From the NCBI GenBank assembly GCA_022747635.1, contig JAKTNV010000005.1:89109469-89173468 (forward strand): a stretch of DNA of 64,000 nt, written 5' to 3'. The position numbers and the translations under genes are program-made. Below the pieces are notes generated by a model. It was not told the origin of the DNA. It ran no database searches and worked only from the letters and a program-made list of their open reading frames with translations. Below, piece after piece: positions 48,304 through 60,600 of the stretch. The DNA is from Hetaerina americana (lineage: Eukaryota; Arthropoda; Insecta; Odonata; Calopterygidae). The first letter of the stretch is position 1. Each line of letters opens with the position of its first letter.

Positions 48304-49740
48304 TCCAGGAGTTACTTCAGTATATGGCCTCCTGAAACAAAACAAATTAACATTAATAGCTTTAATTTACAGCTTTATGTACATAAGGATCAATTAATAC
48401 ACGGAATAAATTTGATCCAGATCTCTGTTATTTCTTAGTAGTAATTACTTAAAAATTTTACCCCCATTTGTATTACTTTCTATGGATAATAAAAGGGTGT
48501 AGAAATTGATTGTAAAATTGGCTTCAAACTCTGGTTATTAATAGTCTACTCCTGAAGCAGCTTAATTTACTTGCGGGGTAATGTTATTGCCTGATATTCT
48601 GGAGTCGCAGGTTTTTATTCAGCGTTGATAGGTTATATTTCAGCCATAATATAGGTGTCTCTTGAAAATAATTTTTATGATTATCAACTTTATTGAAATG
48701 CACTTCATTAGCGATCAACAGCGTGCCCTAAATAAGAACTTATTCCAGCATTACTGCTGGCGTTATATTAACCGTGACTCAAGTTCGCCTCGGAAAGCAG
48801 TAACTGAAACATAAATCCATTCCTATGAATGGGAGTCATTATTCGGTCTGAATTTATTGAGAAGGAAAAAACACACTGGCTGCTCCTGAGGTGTTCCATG
48901 TTCACTGCCAGTTTTCCAATATTCTAGTATTGTTGGACAATGTTAAAAAAAAGTCTTCTTGTGGAAAAACAAGGAAGCTTTTTTTTGTAGAGTATAGAAA
49001 CGTTATATTCAATACGACCCTCCTTTTTCTGCTCCAACAATGATACTTGATGCAAATGCATACGACTGAGAGGCGTTTTTCCTTTAGGAAGTAAAGGTTA
49101 AGCTGAAGTTTTCCTTACCTTATTTAGTCGACGCGAGAGCCGACAGTCAAACGGTGTCCCCCCAATTTCTAAACTTTAAAAATGATACACTTTTTCTTAG
49201 CCCGTCTGAAAGCATATGCATCGTAGGCTTTCAACTTCAATTGAATTTACTTCTGTATCCTATGTGTTATTACGAGTCATTTTCCGCATTTATTCTGAAT
49301 GCTTTAAAAGCCGCTCCGCGTTTTATACATACCCCATACGTCAGGGTTTATCTCTGCATTTATATTTGTTAAATTTTGGGTAGATATAATTTCTCGATAC
49401 CCATGACCTTATGGACCAAACATCTTTTTTGCATCCATATAAGTGGATTAAAATGTTTGTTTAAATATTTTATGACGCTACCTAATCATTTGAAATTCGG
49501 TGTTGTCTTTTTATTCTTCAGGAAATGTTCCTTTTTTCTAGCTATGATCTAAATTGGTAATTTAAGTGTGTTTTGCCAATCTTTGGTGCAATCAATTATG
49601 GAAGTGGATATTTCCTTCAAAGGCTTCAGCTCTCGCGTTGGTCGTGTCTACTCACACTTGGGCCTTCATTTCTTCTCGGATAAGTCGACATTTATTATTC
49701 ATTCGCCTCTTCTGAGTTTTGGTCGCAGTCGGGCGAACCA

Positions 49741-49860
49741 GAAAAAGCTCTCTTATTTTCTGTCCCATCAAAGGCATCTGTTCGGGTCGGAGTGCGGTGT
49801 ACTAGGAAATGCTCTCCCATTTTCTGACGGACCAATAGCAGTCCATCTGTTTGTTTTCGG
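49741..49860 (+). repeat. Diverged tandem duplication, about 60-bp unit
   Basis: GAAAAAGCTCTCTTATTTTC at 49741-49760 is echoed by GGAAATGCTCTCCCATTTTC at 49805-49824. Both are followed by a CATC/CCATCTGTT stretch (49776-49782 and 49852-49860 regions). The two units are clearly related but diverged and lie head to tail. Confidence 0.5.
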
Positions 49861-50739
49861 TGAGATTGCCCGGCCCCACCCGCCTCAATTTGCGTTGCGT
49901 CTGGTTTTCATCGCATGAGGGCACTCGCACCTTTCATCGACAGTTCCTGCGGAGGTTTTCCAACACTCTCTGTTGGCGAGAGCGTAAACTAAGAGGAGGC
50001 CACTTTATCTCTTGGTTCTTTGTTTTCTCACTGATGTCGCTACCATTTCTCCGCGAGAGTTTGCACACGTCTTACTCAAAAGCTATCTGGTGACATTCTA
50101 ATGAATTTTAGATGTGCGATTATGTTGCTTTGCAATCTAAGAACAAATAATGGAAAACATTGGCCTTAATTAATCCTATTAAGTGCTGACATGATGCCAC
50201 TAATTTTTGAAAAAAAATTACTTTTTAAGTGGTCATTTGAAAACTCATTAACATTAGGTTATGACCGCTGTTGACATGTATACTAAGTTAGAACATTAAC
50301 AGAGAAGCGCATAGTGAACTGCTCTCCGATCAAAGTTTAAAAATATTTGGCCTGGTGAACCCGTTAACCCATTGTTTTGGTGATAATCACGTCTCTTTAG
50401 CTCTTACTTTAACCGTCGTAATTTCAGCATAAGCATGAAAATCAAATAAGCGTTCTCCCGTAAATGACAGTTTGTGTGTCATAAGCCGTCGGTCATTGTC
50501 GTGTTCTCCATGATAATCTTTTTGACAGCTCGTTGTAGTACCTGGCACCGATCTGGTTAGTGTTTAGCTGATTGGTCTGAAAACGTAGATCAGCGCGTCA
50601 TGCATGAAATGATTTCCCCCCCTTAGAAGAGTGTAGAATCCGAATAGTTTGTAACCATTCATTGGAATGAAATTATTTTCCTTTCATTCATAAGTTCCTT
50701 TTCTTCCTCGCTAAAGCCGGACTGGGCGAGAAAGTTTCC

Positions 50740-51010
50740 TTGACGTCGAACTTGTCTAAGTTCGCTTAAGTGTCGCTTGGCGGGAACCGCGCCACCCAGC
50801 GGTGACTGTGAGTGCCCAGATTCCCCCCGCTGCAAATTAAGGGTCAATGGAAACGAATGTCCGGGCGCGCGAGTGCGTCTGTCGTTGGAGCGATCGTAGA
50901 TTTATGACGCGACGAGTGCGCTGTTTCGAATTTCATTCCTGCTGACTCGTTTGCGTAGCGGTGGCTCATGCGACTAGCGGCGCCGACTATGCAGTGAATC
51001 ACTCCATCGC
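50740..51010. other. CpG-dense block in the flo-2 intron
   Basis: By eye there are roughly 30 CG dinucleotides in about 270 bases (for example GGGCGCGCGAGTGCG near 50862), far above the flanks. No long frame or recognised exon is present. It could be a CpG island, an internal promoter or an enhancer; the sequence alone does not decide. Confidence 0.45.
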
Positions 51011-52642
51011 ACGTGGAGGTAATTTTACCTCACAGGGGGTGGTTTGTTGAAAGATAATTTGCCCCGTTTAGAGAGTCTCGAGTCTCTTTCGTGATGTGAG
51101 GTATACGATGAAATTGGTCACCGTGGTTTTTTATGTTCAGCTTAAATTCTTAAGTGTTTAGTTTTAAAGATGGTGTAATTCTTCGGATGAATGTAGTTTC
51201 ATGGTTTTTTCTCATCAGAATCTCAAGAACACCCACATTGTGAAGTTATTTCATTAAAATAACTCTGCTTTTCGCGTTCATTTGTTGGTCGTTTCTCCGC
51301 TGATATTTTAGTCGTTGTCTCATAGTGGATTGACCTCTTATTTTTCTTAATTTGTAAAAATGTCACACATACATAATTTAGTCGTCTGAGAAATAAAGAC
51401 TCCAAAGCTGGGTATTGTGCTCTGTAAATCTCTTCCGCTGAATTAAGTGATTTAAATATGGAATATTTTTTTCGCTTGTGTTATCGGATTGCCAGTGTTT
51501 AGAATGGGTTTCTTTGAGGTGCACGTGAATTTCTTTAAGGGTTGAGGTGTATCACATGTCATTTTTTATGGACACCGGGTTGTCGCTTGCTTTGGGTTCG
51601 TGGAATTGATATCTAGTCTAAGGTGCGAACGTTGAAAAAATATAGCACGATTCCCAAGCAGTGACATGCAGGGCTATATATGAACTATGTATACGTACAT
51701 ATATTATGAAGCCTAGCCGGTGATTAGTCAAGGTCGGAGAAAAGCGAGTATATCCTTCAATGAAACTGAACACTGAAATTGCAACGTCTACACTGCTGTG
51801 ATGTATATGCGATATATTCGAACTCGGAAGTGTGAATAAACCGTGATAAGATATGATTAGTTTTTTTGTAACCTTTTAAAATCAGAGTGGTTCATAATAG
51901 AGGATGTGGAGCTATTGGCTGTTGAAGAAATTGACACAAGAAGAGAATCCTACAGCCAATAAAAATAATTAAGAAGAACTCCAATACCGGTATTTCAGTC
52001 ACCTGGTGACCATCTACGGGGAGAATCAAATGGGGCCTTGAATTTGGAAGACTATGCACTAGGCACTGTCCAAAGTCAAGTGACTCCAAAGTCAAAGTCC
52101 ACTAAACAACGTGGCGTCTTCAAACTTGAAACATATGGTTTATAAATTGGGTACTTTCTAAGACAGCGATATGTTTTAAACAACTACCGCCATCTCTTGG
52201 TCAGGCCGGGTACTTATTGGCCCCCAATGTATTAGTCCCCACAATTTGGAAACTATAATTGTGAAATGAATCTTGAAAGGGAGCGAGCTCATTTCAACCA
52301 GCATTTATGTTCCCTTGATTGTGTCAAAGGAAAAACCCCTGGATCACCACTGGTCCTGCACGTAATGCTGGCAATGCCTCATACGGTTCTTTTCGTGCGC
52401 ACATATATTTCATTTGAATACCATGCCTTTTCGCTGTTCTAATGCAAATAGGCGAATGTTAGTTGCACATTTAAAATAATATAATAGCAATAAATCTCCT
52501 CGGTTACCAAGTGCATGCATTGGTCAAACTGAGAGGGTTGTGTTGTTTTTGATGTTGTCTCAGTTTCTTGAATGTGAAAATGCTGTTTTTTAACTGACCT
52601 CAACTAATTTACGGAGTCCTTCGATCTATTTTAAACTGTAGG

Positions 52643-53115
52643 TACAAGGTATGTCCCAAAAGTAGTATGATTTCCAGATAGATGGACGAACGAGCGGCTG
52701 TTTCTCTAGCTGGGTTCGAGGGAGGGAAGTCTCAGGAAAGGCTGGAGGCCCTTGGCAGTTGGCTCTCAGTCTTTGCAGAGGGCGGATCGTTCGTTTACAA
52801 AGCCTCTATAACGTGACCCCGTTACGCTCCGTCATGAGCCATTGGAACAGCACGACGCATCAAATTTTGCGTGAAACTGGGCAAAACCGGGAAAGAGACT
52901 CAAAACATGCTCAAGTCAGCTTATGATGATAACACTATGGGTAGATCTGGTGTTTTTGAATGTCACAAGATGTTTCGAAAGGGTAGAGAAAATGTTGAAG
53001 ACGCCGAACGTTCAGGACGCCCTTCGCCTTCAAAGAGTGACGGAAATATAGAAAAAGCGAGGACTTTGTTGGACAGGGATTTCTGATTAAATATTCGCAT
53101 TGTCTCTGATGAACT
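52643..53115 (+). mobile_element. Mariner element, 5' end and N-terminal transposase, 3'-truncated
   Basis: It opens with ACAAGGTATGTCCCAAAAGT (52644-52663), a typical mariner terminal repeat start that shares ACAAGGT with the element at 32.0 kb. The transposase frame is intact from about 52857 to 53083. It reads IKFCVKLGKTGKETQNMLKS, then SGVFECHKMFRKGRENVEDA and ERSGRPSPSKSD: the first helix-turn-helix followed by the linker. A stop at 53084-53086 is followed by LNIRIVSDELG (second helix-turn-helix start). The match then ends abruptly near 53118, where tRNA-like sequence begins. The catalytic domain and 3' end are absent. Confidence 0.75.
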
Positions 53116-53129
53116 TGGTATGCTTGTGT

Positions 53130-53215
53130 CTGTCTTGTAATTGTCCAGTACTTGACCGGGACTCGAACCACGGACCTTCAACTAGCTTGGTCGATAATCT
53201 TACCATTTTAATGCT
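53130..53215 (-). repeat. tRNA-like sequence, probable SINE head
   Basis: On the minus strand, GGTTCGAGTCCCGG contains a perfect box B (GGTTCGAGTCC, 53169-53159), with TGGTAAGATTATCGACC upstream in the box A position. The flanking bases do not pair as a complete cloverleaf acceptor stem, so a working tRNA gene is unlikely. It is wedged between the truncated mariner and the LINE endonuclease fragment. Confidence 0.5.
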
Positions 53216-53727
53216 CATACATTTTTGTTTAATATTATTTCCACCCTTCTCTCGTTCTCGTCCCGTCCGCTATATATTGCTCTAAATTTATCGCTCCAAT
53301 AATCCCCGCTATCCTCCCATCTCACCTCGCCTAGACCTAAAATACAGGTATGTGCATTTCCTCTCTCAATATCTCGCTTTATATTTCCTAATTTCCCTGT
53401 CCTCAAGCATCGACCGAACATCCCAAGTCCCTTTTCTGTTTCAGTTCTCTTCCGCTGTGTCTTCTGTAGCTCTGCTGCTGTGGGTTTTGCTTCAGAAGTA
53501 ATACGTGGGATAAGGTGAGAGAGCGTGGGGTGAGAGGGACGTGGTCCTATCGATAATCTTATCTTAATTCGCGAAGGGGATATCATTGCGGGTTGAATAG
53601 AATTGGCCGACTCTGGGATAGCATCTATTTGGACTTCTTGTTTAGGGCGCTTATCTGCTCTGCAAGAATCCAAACGGAGTGGAATTTTTGCGGAAATACT
53701 AGTACTCGAACTTACTTTTTGGGACAC
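53215..53727 (-). mobile_element. Non-LTR retrotransposon, 5' ORF with endonuclease N-terminus
   Basis: A 170-codon uninterrupted frame (53727-53215). The first 110 residues are Ser/Pro/Lys-rich with no known domain. From about residue 101 it reads MFGRCLRTGKLGNIKRDIER, then ILGLGEVRWEDSGDYWSDKF and IYSGRDENERRVEIILNKNV. This matches the start of the apurinic-like endonuclease of RTE/BovB (CFDP2-like) elements, including the metal-binding Glu in the L-x-E-V-R-W block. The frame then ends immediately, where the tRNA-like sequence begins. The remaining endonuclease and the RT are absent. Confidence 0.75.
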
Positions 53728-54689
53728 CTAAGGCGGCGCAGGGTTAAGAATTGGACGCAGATATGACTGCGTTTCTTTGCATTTCTCACGGTTCTGTGCT
53801 CTTGTCGACTGGACTGCCCGTTGGGTTCATTGCTCCTGAGGACGGGGGTTGGGGAGGATACTTCTGAGGAATCAAAAACATTGTGGAATTCCTGGAATTG
53901 AGCGCAGATAACGCCGGGGGGAATTTTTCACGAAAAATAATTTTCTTCAGAACGGTTTCTCACGAGACTGAATTTTTTGGTATCTGGGAAGATAGCAAAG
54001 GAAGAAAACCTGATTATAATTATAACGACTTATTTGGCAGAATTATATCGTTTGATAATAAAATGCGTGCCTTTGGCGATGCTCTACCCAGACGCATTGT
54101 TTAGACTTAATCGCAAGTTATTCCGCAAAAAGTGAACGTGTAAGCAGGCGAGGAGAGTTGTTTGGATGCTTTCGTATTCATGCTGAATTTTTCAACGGAA
54201 GTAAAAAATAGGCAATTAAGGTATCTGTGTCAAAACTCTCACGCACCAAACTCCGCCGCCTACGTTTTCCGGAAGCAGCGATGCCTATTTTTCTCTAACT
54301 CTTTGCGTCTCTGTCACCCACATGCTCGTTTGCGTCGTGTATTGCCGCCTCTTCGGGTGGTACGGACTTACGAAAAACCCCTACCCCCTCTCTTCCCCCC
54401 TTTCCCCCCTTTTCCATTCCTCGGCTTTCATTGGGAGGTTCATAGACTGCATCGTGTCTGGGTGGGTGTCTAGGAGATCACATGTGGCTGCGAACATGAT
54501 TGTTGAAAAAATGACTTACCGCCATTAAGGTTGTATACACTGGTTATTAAAAAAACGTTCTATTTAAAAACTATTAAAATTAATAAAGATTGAACGGTGT
54601 TAGTGTGGGTAGAAGGTGAAGGTCTTTTCCTTCCGTATTAATACTATGGCATCACGCGTGCCTCTCTGATTGCTGAACATTGACTGGTC
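53728..54689. other. Spacer without a recognised gene
   Basis: A 103-codon + frame (54162-54473) has no known motif. Nothing else is recognised. Confidence 0.4.
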
Positions 54690-55030
54690 ATTCACCATTT
54701 GCCATCCCCTATATTCTCTTATTGATGATCCTAAGTATTGCTTTAGCTGCCTGCCAAATCAAACCTCTTATATGGTTTAATGTCGTCTATTCCCTTTTGT
54801 GGATTAGGATCTAGCACTGATCTGACGAAATCTTCCGGACGTATTCCTCCCTCATAAGTTCTACGAATTAGTCAAAAAAATCTCTTCCCCCCATTTTCTT
54901 TAACCCTAATATAATTCCGTCGAAATGTTTTCTACTCCCACGGCCTTATTTTATTTCAGTTTTCTTAACTCCCTCTCCGTCTTGCCATCAAGTATGCGTG
55001 GAAGTAAGCTTCCTTACTGACATCATATAA
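54690..55030 (-). mobile_element. Non-LTR retrotransposon RT fragment, antisense
   Basis: The minus strand reads, with frame changes, NKAVGVENISTEL, then PEDFVRSVLDP followed by KKGNRRH, and then QAAKAILRIINKRI. The order matches the first RT blocks of the LINE family (K-A-x-G-x-D-x-I-P-x-E-L, P-x-x-F, K-K-G-N, S-K-I-L-L-R-I-I-x-K-R-I). It is full of stops. It may be part of the same insertion as the endonuclease fragment at 53.2 kb, but being antisense and upstream in element order it would need rearrangement. Confidence 0.5.
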
Positions 55031-56877
55031 TCTTTCTATGACCGATCTTGATAACCTAATGCCTTTATCATATAATTCTTCTGAATGCTCCTTCCGTCTG
55101 ACGATCCTCATATACTCGTATGTGTTTATTATTACTCTTGCAATAATTAATTCTGATTAATTTTCTACCTGTATTCACCATCGAAATGAACTCATTTCAC
55201 CTTAATTTTATTCATTTACCCTCTCCATTGGCCGTCATCGGGAAATTATTTCGATATCTTTATGGATTGGTGTCGTATCATTAGCGTTTCGAACGATTGA
55301 CGAAGGCAGCCTTAAATGTATTATTACTGTTATCCTCGGAGGAATCGCGAAATTAGCCATTATCTACTCATCTTGGTTTCCAACTCCTCACGGGTGATGT
55401 TATAAACACTCCTCCAAGCATTCCCTCTTACCTCACACTCATTCATTCTCTGACAGCGAGCGGACTTCTCCTCCTCAAATATAATAGCCCAGAAGCGAGG
55501 CGTGAAATGCTTTGCGATGCACTTGGGCTGGCTTGACGTTGAGAAAACGACGGTCTGTGAGTGCATATCTCGGGAGATAACCCTAATTGCACCACCCAGG
55601 GGTAGAGCAGGAGGAAGGGGGGGGACTCAGGAACTGCATGAGGGAAGGGGACAGCGCTGAGGAGGAGGGGGAGGAGTCGTTGAACCCTGCCAAAGTGATT
55701 GCGATCAAGGTTACATTCACTCATCCACACCTGAGGGGGGGGGAGGAAAATATACCACCACCCCCTTTTGCGAAATCGGACCCAACTGCCCCGGTCCCTA
55801 ACGGGGAGCTTCCTTCTGATTTGTTATTTATAAAAGTATCGAACTGTCGTGGACGGTTACGTATTGGTATGTTTTCATGCTTTGGACTGAAATTCTGTTC
55901 CTCTCTTTCGTGGGTCACTCTAAAGCGTACATAATCAAAGAACATCTGTTAACGCTTGCATATATTGGCGATATATGAGCAAATTTGTGGAGTGAGTCAC
56001 AGAAAGAGAATTGTTTAAATTCATATTTGTTATAATAAAGTTCGTGCACAATATTGATGTAGATTTTTACTATCTGGTTCAGCTCTAGTTATCAGGTAAA
56101 ATGGGACGTAAATTTTCTATCTGATATAAAAAAATGTTAATATATGCTGTTTTCTTAGAGATATGGTTCGAATGTAAGTTCAAGGGGAGCCATTTACATC
56201 ATTGCCCTGTTCGGTTTTTTGAGAGCTGATTTCACCATTGGGACCTATATTTTGTTAACTTATATTTCGCTACGGTATTTAAAATATTTTTAACTAATGA
56301 CTCACCGAGTAATCGGATGATTTGGGCTTGGAGAGATGTTATGATGACCAGGTTTCAGCGCTCATTCCAAGTAAAATCAAACCATGGATTGATTGTCATA
56401 TCAAGGTGATGAAATCTGCGTCAGTCAAATTCCCGAGTATGTCTGCGCAAAAAATAAGTACAGCACAATTTGCGCTTTTAGGCTGTTAGAAGTGCCGCAG
56501 ACATCACCTCGTATAAGTTCGGTGGGTCAGCTAATCTCATTTCGTAATAGCGTTCCATTTCTTAATCAGCATTCGTTTTAATCAAACGTTTTATTTCTAA
56601 TCACAGATTCCCTACAAGTACGTAACTGCTCGTTCTCAAGTGTGGCATCCGATAGTCCTTAATGATTGTGCATTAAAATTTTTTTATTCAACATCTGCGT
56701 TATTGATTACTAACAGTTTCGCAGGCATTGAAGGACGAAGTACACCGCGAAGTGTGCGCCTTCATTTTTTTCTGTCGTCTGATTGCATTTCAGTCAGAAT
56801 TAAGCAGTAATAGGTTGTCCATAAACAGTGATTGAGTTCGGCCAAGTTCCCGGGGGTTTACCTTTCCTCGCAAGGTC

Positions 56878-56929
56878 TCAAAGGCTGATTGGAAATCAGC
56901 GAGTCAAAGGTGATTCTAAATCAGCCATA
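56878..56929. repeat. Tandem direct repeat, about 26-bp unit, two copies
   Basis: TCAAAGGCTGATTGGAAATC (56879-56898) is followed head to tail by TCAAAGGTGATTCTAAATCA (56904-56923), each followed by GC-containing bases. The units differ at a few positions. Confidence 0.6.
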
Positions 56930-57309
56930 GAAATTTAAAAAAATAATATCTTCTTAAATATAATTAATCCACGATTGAATGAATCATGTTTTTGCGATGG
57001 CATTAAAATTTTGACAGCACGCGGTACCATGTATCCCTGCTGGTAGGTAACCGAAATTGATTCCTCATCCTTCGTAAGATCTGCCACCTTGACGAACCCC
57101 TCTGCTGGAACTCCTGAATGTTCTCAATATTCTGGAAAAAGCATTTGAATCCACAAGTTCCTTATATATTCTCCAGCAGAACAGTCCTTGCGATCACACA
57201 AATGTGGTGCAATGAATTAAAATTTTTATCGGAATCGGTGACGACATTTCGTTCATTCACGGGATCGGTTTCATTATCACGGGAGTTTTTTGTGTTTCCA
57301 TTTAGATAC

Positions 57310-57660
57310 GAGTTTTGGTTCGGGTTCACTTGTCGCGTCGCTCTCCCGACTGTTGTCGATGACTCACTCCTCGCCGCCGTAAGGGAAATCGACACTCGCC
57401 TGCATGTCCGCCAGGAGGGAGGAAGTTGACCGCGTGATCGGGGAGGGCAACCACGAGATCGTTTAAAGGCTGAAGTGCGGATTGAGATGGCCTTGGACTT
57501 GCGCGTCGAGGATATGGACGGAGGTGGTGCCACCCCCCTCCAACCTCGACCGCCCCCGCCGACGAGGGAGGATGTTGGCGGAAGCGACGGCGCTCGGCAC
57601 GGCGCGGCATCCCCCCCGGCTCGACGACGCGGTTCCGGGGCACGCGCCTCCTGAATAGGC
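57310..57660. other. CpG-rich patch
   Basis: This is a dense CpG block. Minus-strand frames of 83-168 codons overlap in all three frames and are Arg/Pro/Ser/Gly-rich without motifs, as expected from base composition. No exon is supported. Confidence 0.35.
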
Positions 57661-60600
57661 GCAACCAAAGGGAAACCTCATGTCGCGTACATTGAAGAAA
57701 GTTAAACCTCCCATTTACTAACGTCCTCCACGCTGCCTTGTCCTCTAATGCTTACTTCTTTCGCCTCAATCACCTTCATATATTTTAACAGACTCTCCCT
57801 CTGGTTCCCAAGGCGCCTAGTTTTATTACTCTTGAGAATCTCTTCAACTTCAAATTTCCGTTACGATATGACTTTTTATTAATGTTCATTTGTGACAATG
57901 TGTACATAGATATAACAAATCTTGGACCAAAACAGGTGAAGAGTTGAGATGCGGAGGTTGTAAAGTCATTCGCCATTTCATAATATTTCCCATATTTATT
58001 TTTCTCGCATAAGATTTCCTAGAAGACTGTTGTATAAAATTATGAGTATAACATGCTTAGGTATCCAGCACACACTTGCGATACGAGTAGTATCAAGCAG
58101 ATGCTCCCATCTAAAACACACGGTTATATGTACACAAATTTCCCGGATATAGCGTTAGCAATTTCCAGAAAATTGTGATTTTGTAGCATTTTAAACCGCT
58201 TGCCCCGCTGTATTTAATTACATGTGTATGTAGGATTGTGATATAATTGTATTAGTAGCATGCGATAATCATGGAGTCATAAATGATTTTAATAATGAAA
58301 AAATGTAATGCAATCGCAACTAAGAATTGAAATTATTGCAAGTAAATTCTCCGCGGCGATAACTTTGTCTCGATTGCTGATAAACTGCTCGCTGAATCTA
58401 CACCGATTTACATTGTAGGGCTTCTAGTTTATGTCGTTGATATTTTAAAAACTAATACTGTCATATTATTTATGAAGTACATAATTGAAAATGAATTGCG
58501 CCCTGAAAATACCAAAGGAAATAAAATTTCGGCATCGGGCTATTTAGATCCTGCTAGGCGGATTTAGTAAGCTTAATTAAACGAGAGAATCAAGTATTAA
58601 AAATTTAATTAGCCTGATGAGTGATTTATCATTTCAGATATCGGTTTTTATTTGACAACCGCAAAGACTGACGGTAGAAATCCTTATCGACTCCTGAGTA
58701 CAACGCGAGAGGATGTGACCCGCGATGATTGCAGCTCCCCCAAAGTGAAAGGTTGCCTAATATCAAAATATCACACACTCCCCTAGTGGCTGGTGATCTA
58801 ACAACCCCCGTCACATGCCCTTGGAGGATGGCTCCTACCACAAGGATTGACATTTATATCTCACTTGAACCCTTGCACCCTACGATAATGCATGCAAGAC
58901 TCTCATGTATCGAGGGCGTACAATAATTTTTCCTCCAGTATTTTTGTTGCACTCCGTAACAAAATACGTCATGAAAAAGTGGGTATGAGAATCTGATATT
59001 ATTTTAAAATAACTACTAGAGTTGACTCAGAGATTTCATGATGAGAAATACTTTTGTATTGGCCTAAATGACTCTGGTCTATTTATTATCAAATTCACGT
59101 CGATATCTCTCATGACTATTTTATTTTAAGAATATGAATTTGTCACTCAATTTTCTGTAATATTAATGCTTCTATTTACGTATTCACCTCTACCGTTTGC
59201 CTCCTCTGCCCATCGTCGTCGCATCCTTGAGGATATACTGTCCGTCAACGCTCCCGTGCCGTGACTTGCAGGATGCAGGGGGGTTATGTCATGGACCGCT
59301 CACTGGCATCGGCCCGTTAGCAGACCGTTCGTGGCTTCCGCGGCCATGGAAACGCCTATCCATCGAGTATCATTTCGGCTCTCGTTTATTTCCTGTCGTC
59401 AATGAGAATTTTGAAGCAGGCTGAGAGTTTCACTATCGGTCGCCCTTAACCGGTCGGTGGTGAACACTTGATATTATGCTCCAATATATTCATCAAAGGT
59501 TGTAAACGCGTTCATGAACACTTGTTTTCTTTAGTTCAGCAGTTGTGTGGTTTGATCGGTGGACTCCCGACGTTCATGTCACTATTTAGTTTGTTTTATA
59601 AATATTCCTTGGTTAAAAAAGACTCATCTTGTTAATGCAAACACGAATTATCACAATGGAAATATCGGAATTTTTGCAAAATTGTTGGGAATATATTGGC
59701 ACGCTTTGTTTTATAATATGGGCGTAAAAAGAAGTTGTTGGCACAAGCGTGCATGTGGACTGGGTGTAGAGCCTCCATCCCAAGCAACGACATTGCTGAT
59801 CTAATTTCCGACATTGGGTTGCAGGAGTGTAAACTACAAGCTGATGTGAATGGTTGGGAAAGGCAGTTACGTGCACTGATCCCTATGCCATATGCTGTTC
59901 GATTCGAAATATGGGAGCGTGTTATCGAGTTTTTCGGGACACCCTCGTTTATTATGTGATTTTTCGTAAATGTGAAGTGTTCCTTTGAAGGGATACCAGG
60001 CGTGACACGTCGTCATTAAAAAAGCGCGGACGTGTACGAGGGTTGAGATTATTTAATCTCCAAATGCGTTGAGCAATGATTTTCCCTGTAAAGAATGCTT
60101 ACTCGTGATTCGCTTCAAAAATCCGTGCCTTCTGGGATGTTCCCCGCGTGAGCCAATATTAACTTTATTGTTGTCCCAGAAAAGTCGGAGTATGTCATAT
60201 TATTATGTGTATATTTTCTCCAGACAAGAGCTATGAATCAAAGTTTCTTCTTCCACAGTGAAATCGTTCTGTTTAAAAGAGTTGGCGAAACATAATATAG
60301 TATACTCCTCACTCGAAGTTGAGAATTACTAAAACTTGTTTGCAGTAGTAATAATTGGCTTACTTGGGAAATGCGTGCGCCTTGAATTCCAAACGGGTAA
60401 TAAATGTTGTTATTTCCCCACCGTAGCGCATTAATCACCCGCACTAAAACAGCTGTCTTATACTCTAAAGTACTATCGCTACTTATCTGATTCGTAATTG
60501 AAATCTGGAGTTATACGCATGTGCTGTGACTTTTTCCGCGCGAATATTTAAAATTCAGGGCGCGTCTCCTGTTTTGCGGAATAACTTCATTTAAAAATAA

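Larger units (their letters stand above)
48304..52640. other. Downstream flo-2 intron, no recognised gene
   Basis: This is AT-rich with two points of note, listed separately: a diverged tandem duplication at 49741-49860 and a CpG-dense block at 50740-51010. A 116-codon + frame (49568-49918) overlaps the duplication and has no known motif. Confidence 0.4.

Noticed and set aside
57162..57668. 168-codon minus-strand frame
   Set aside because: All three minus frames are open over the same CpG-rich block, which points to base composition rather than coding.
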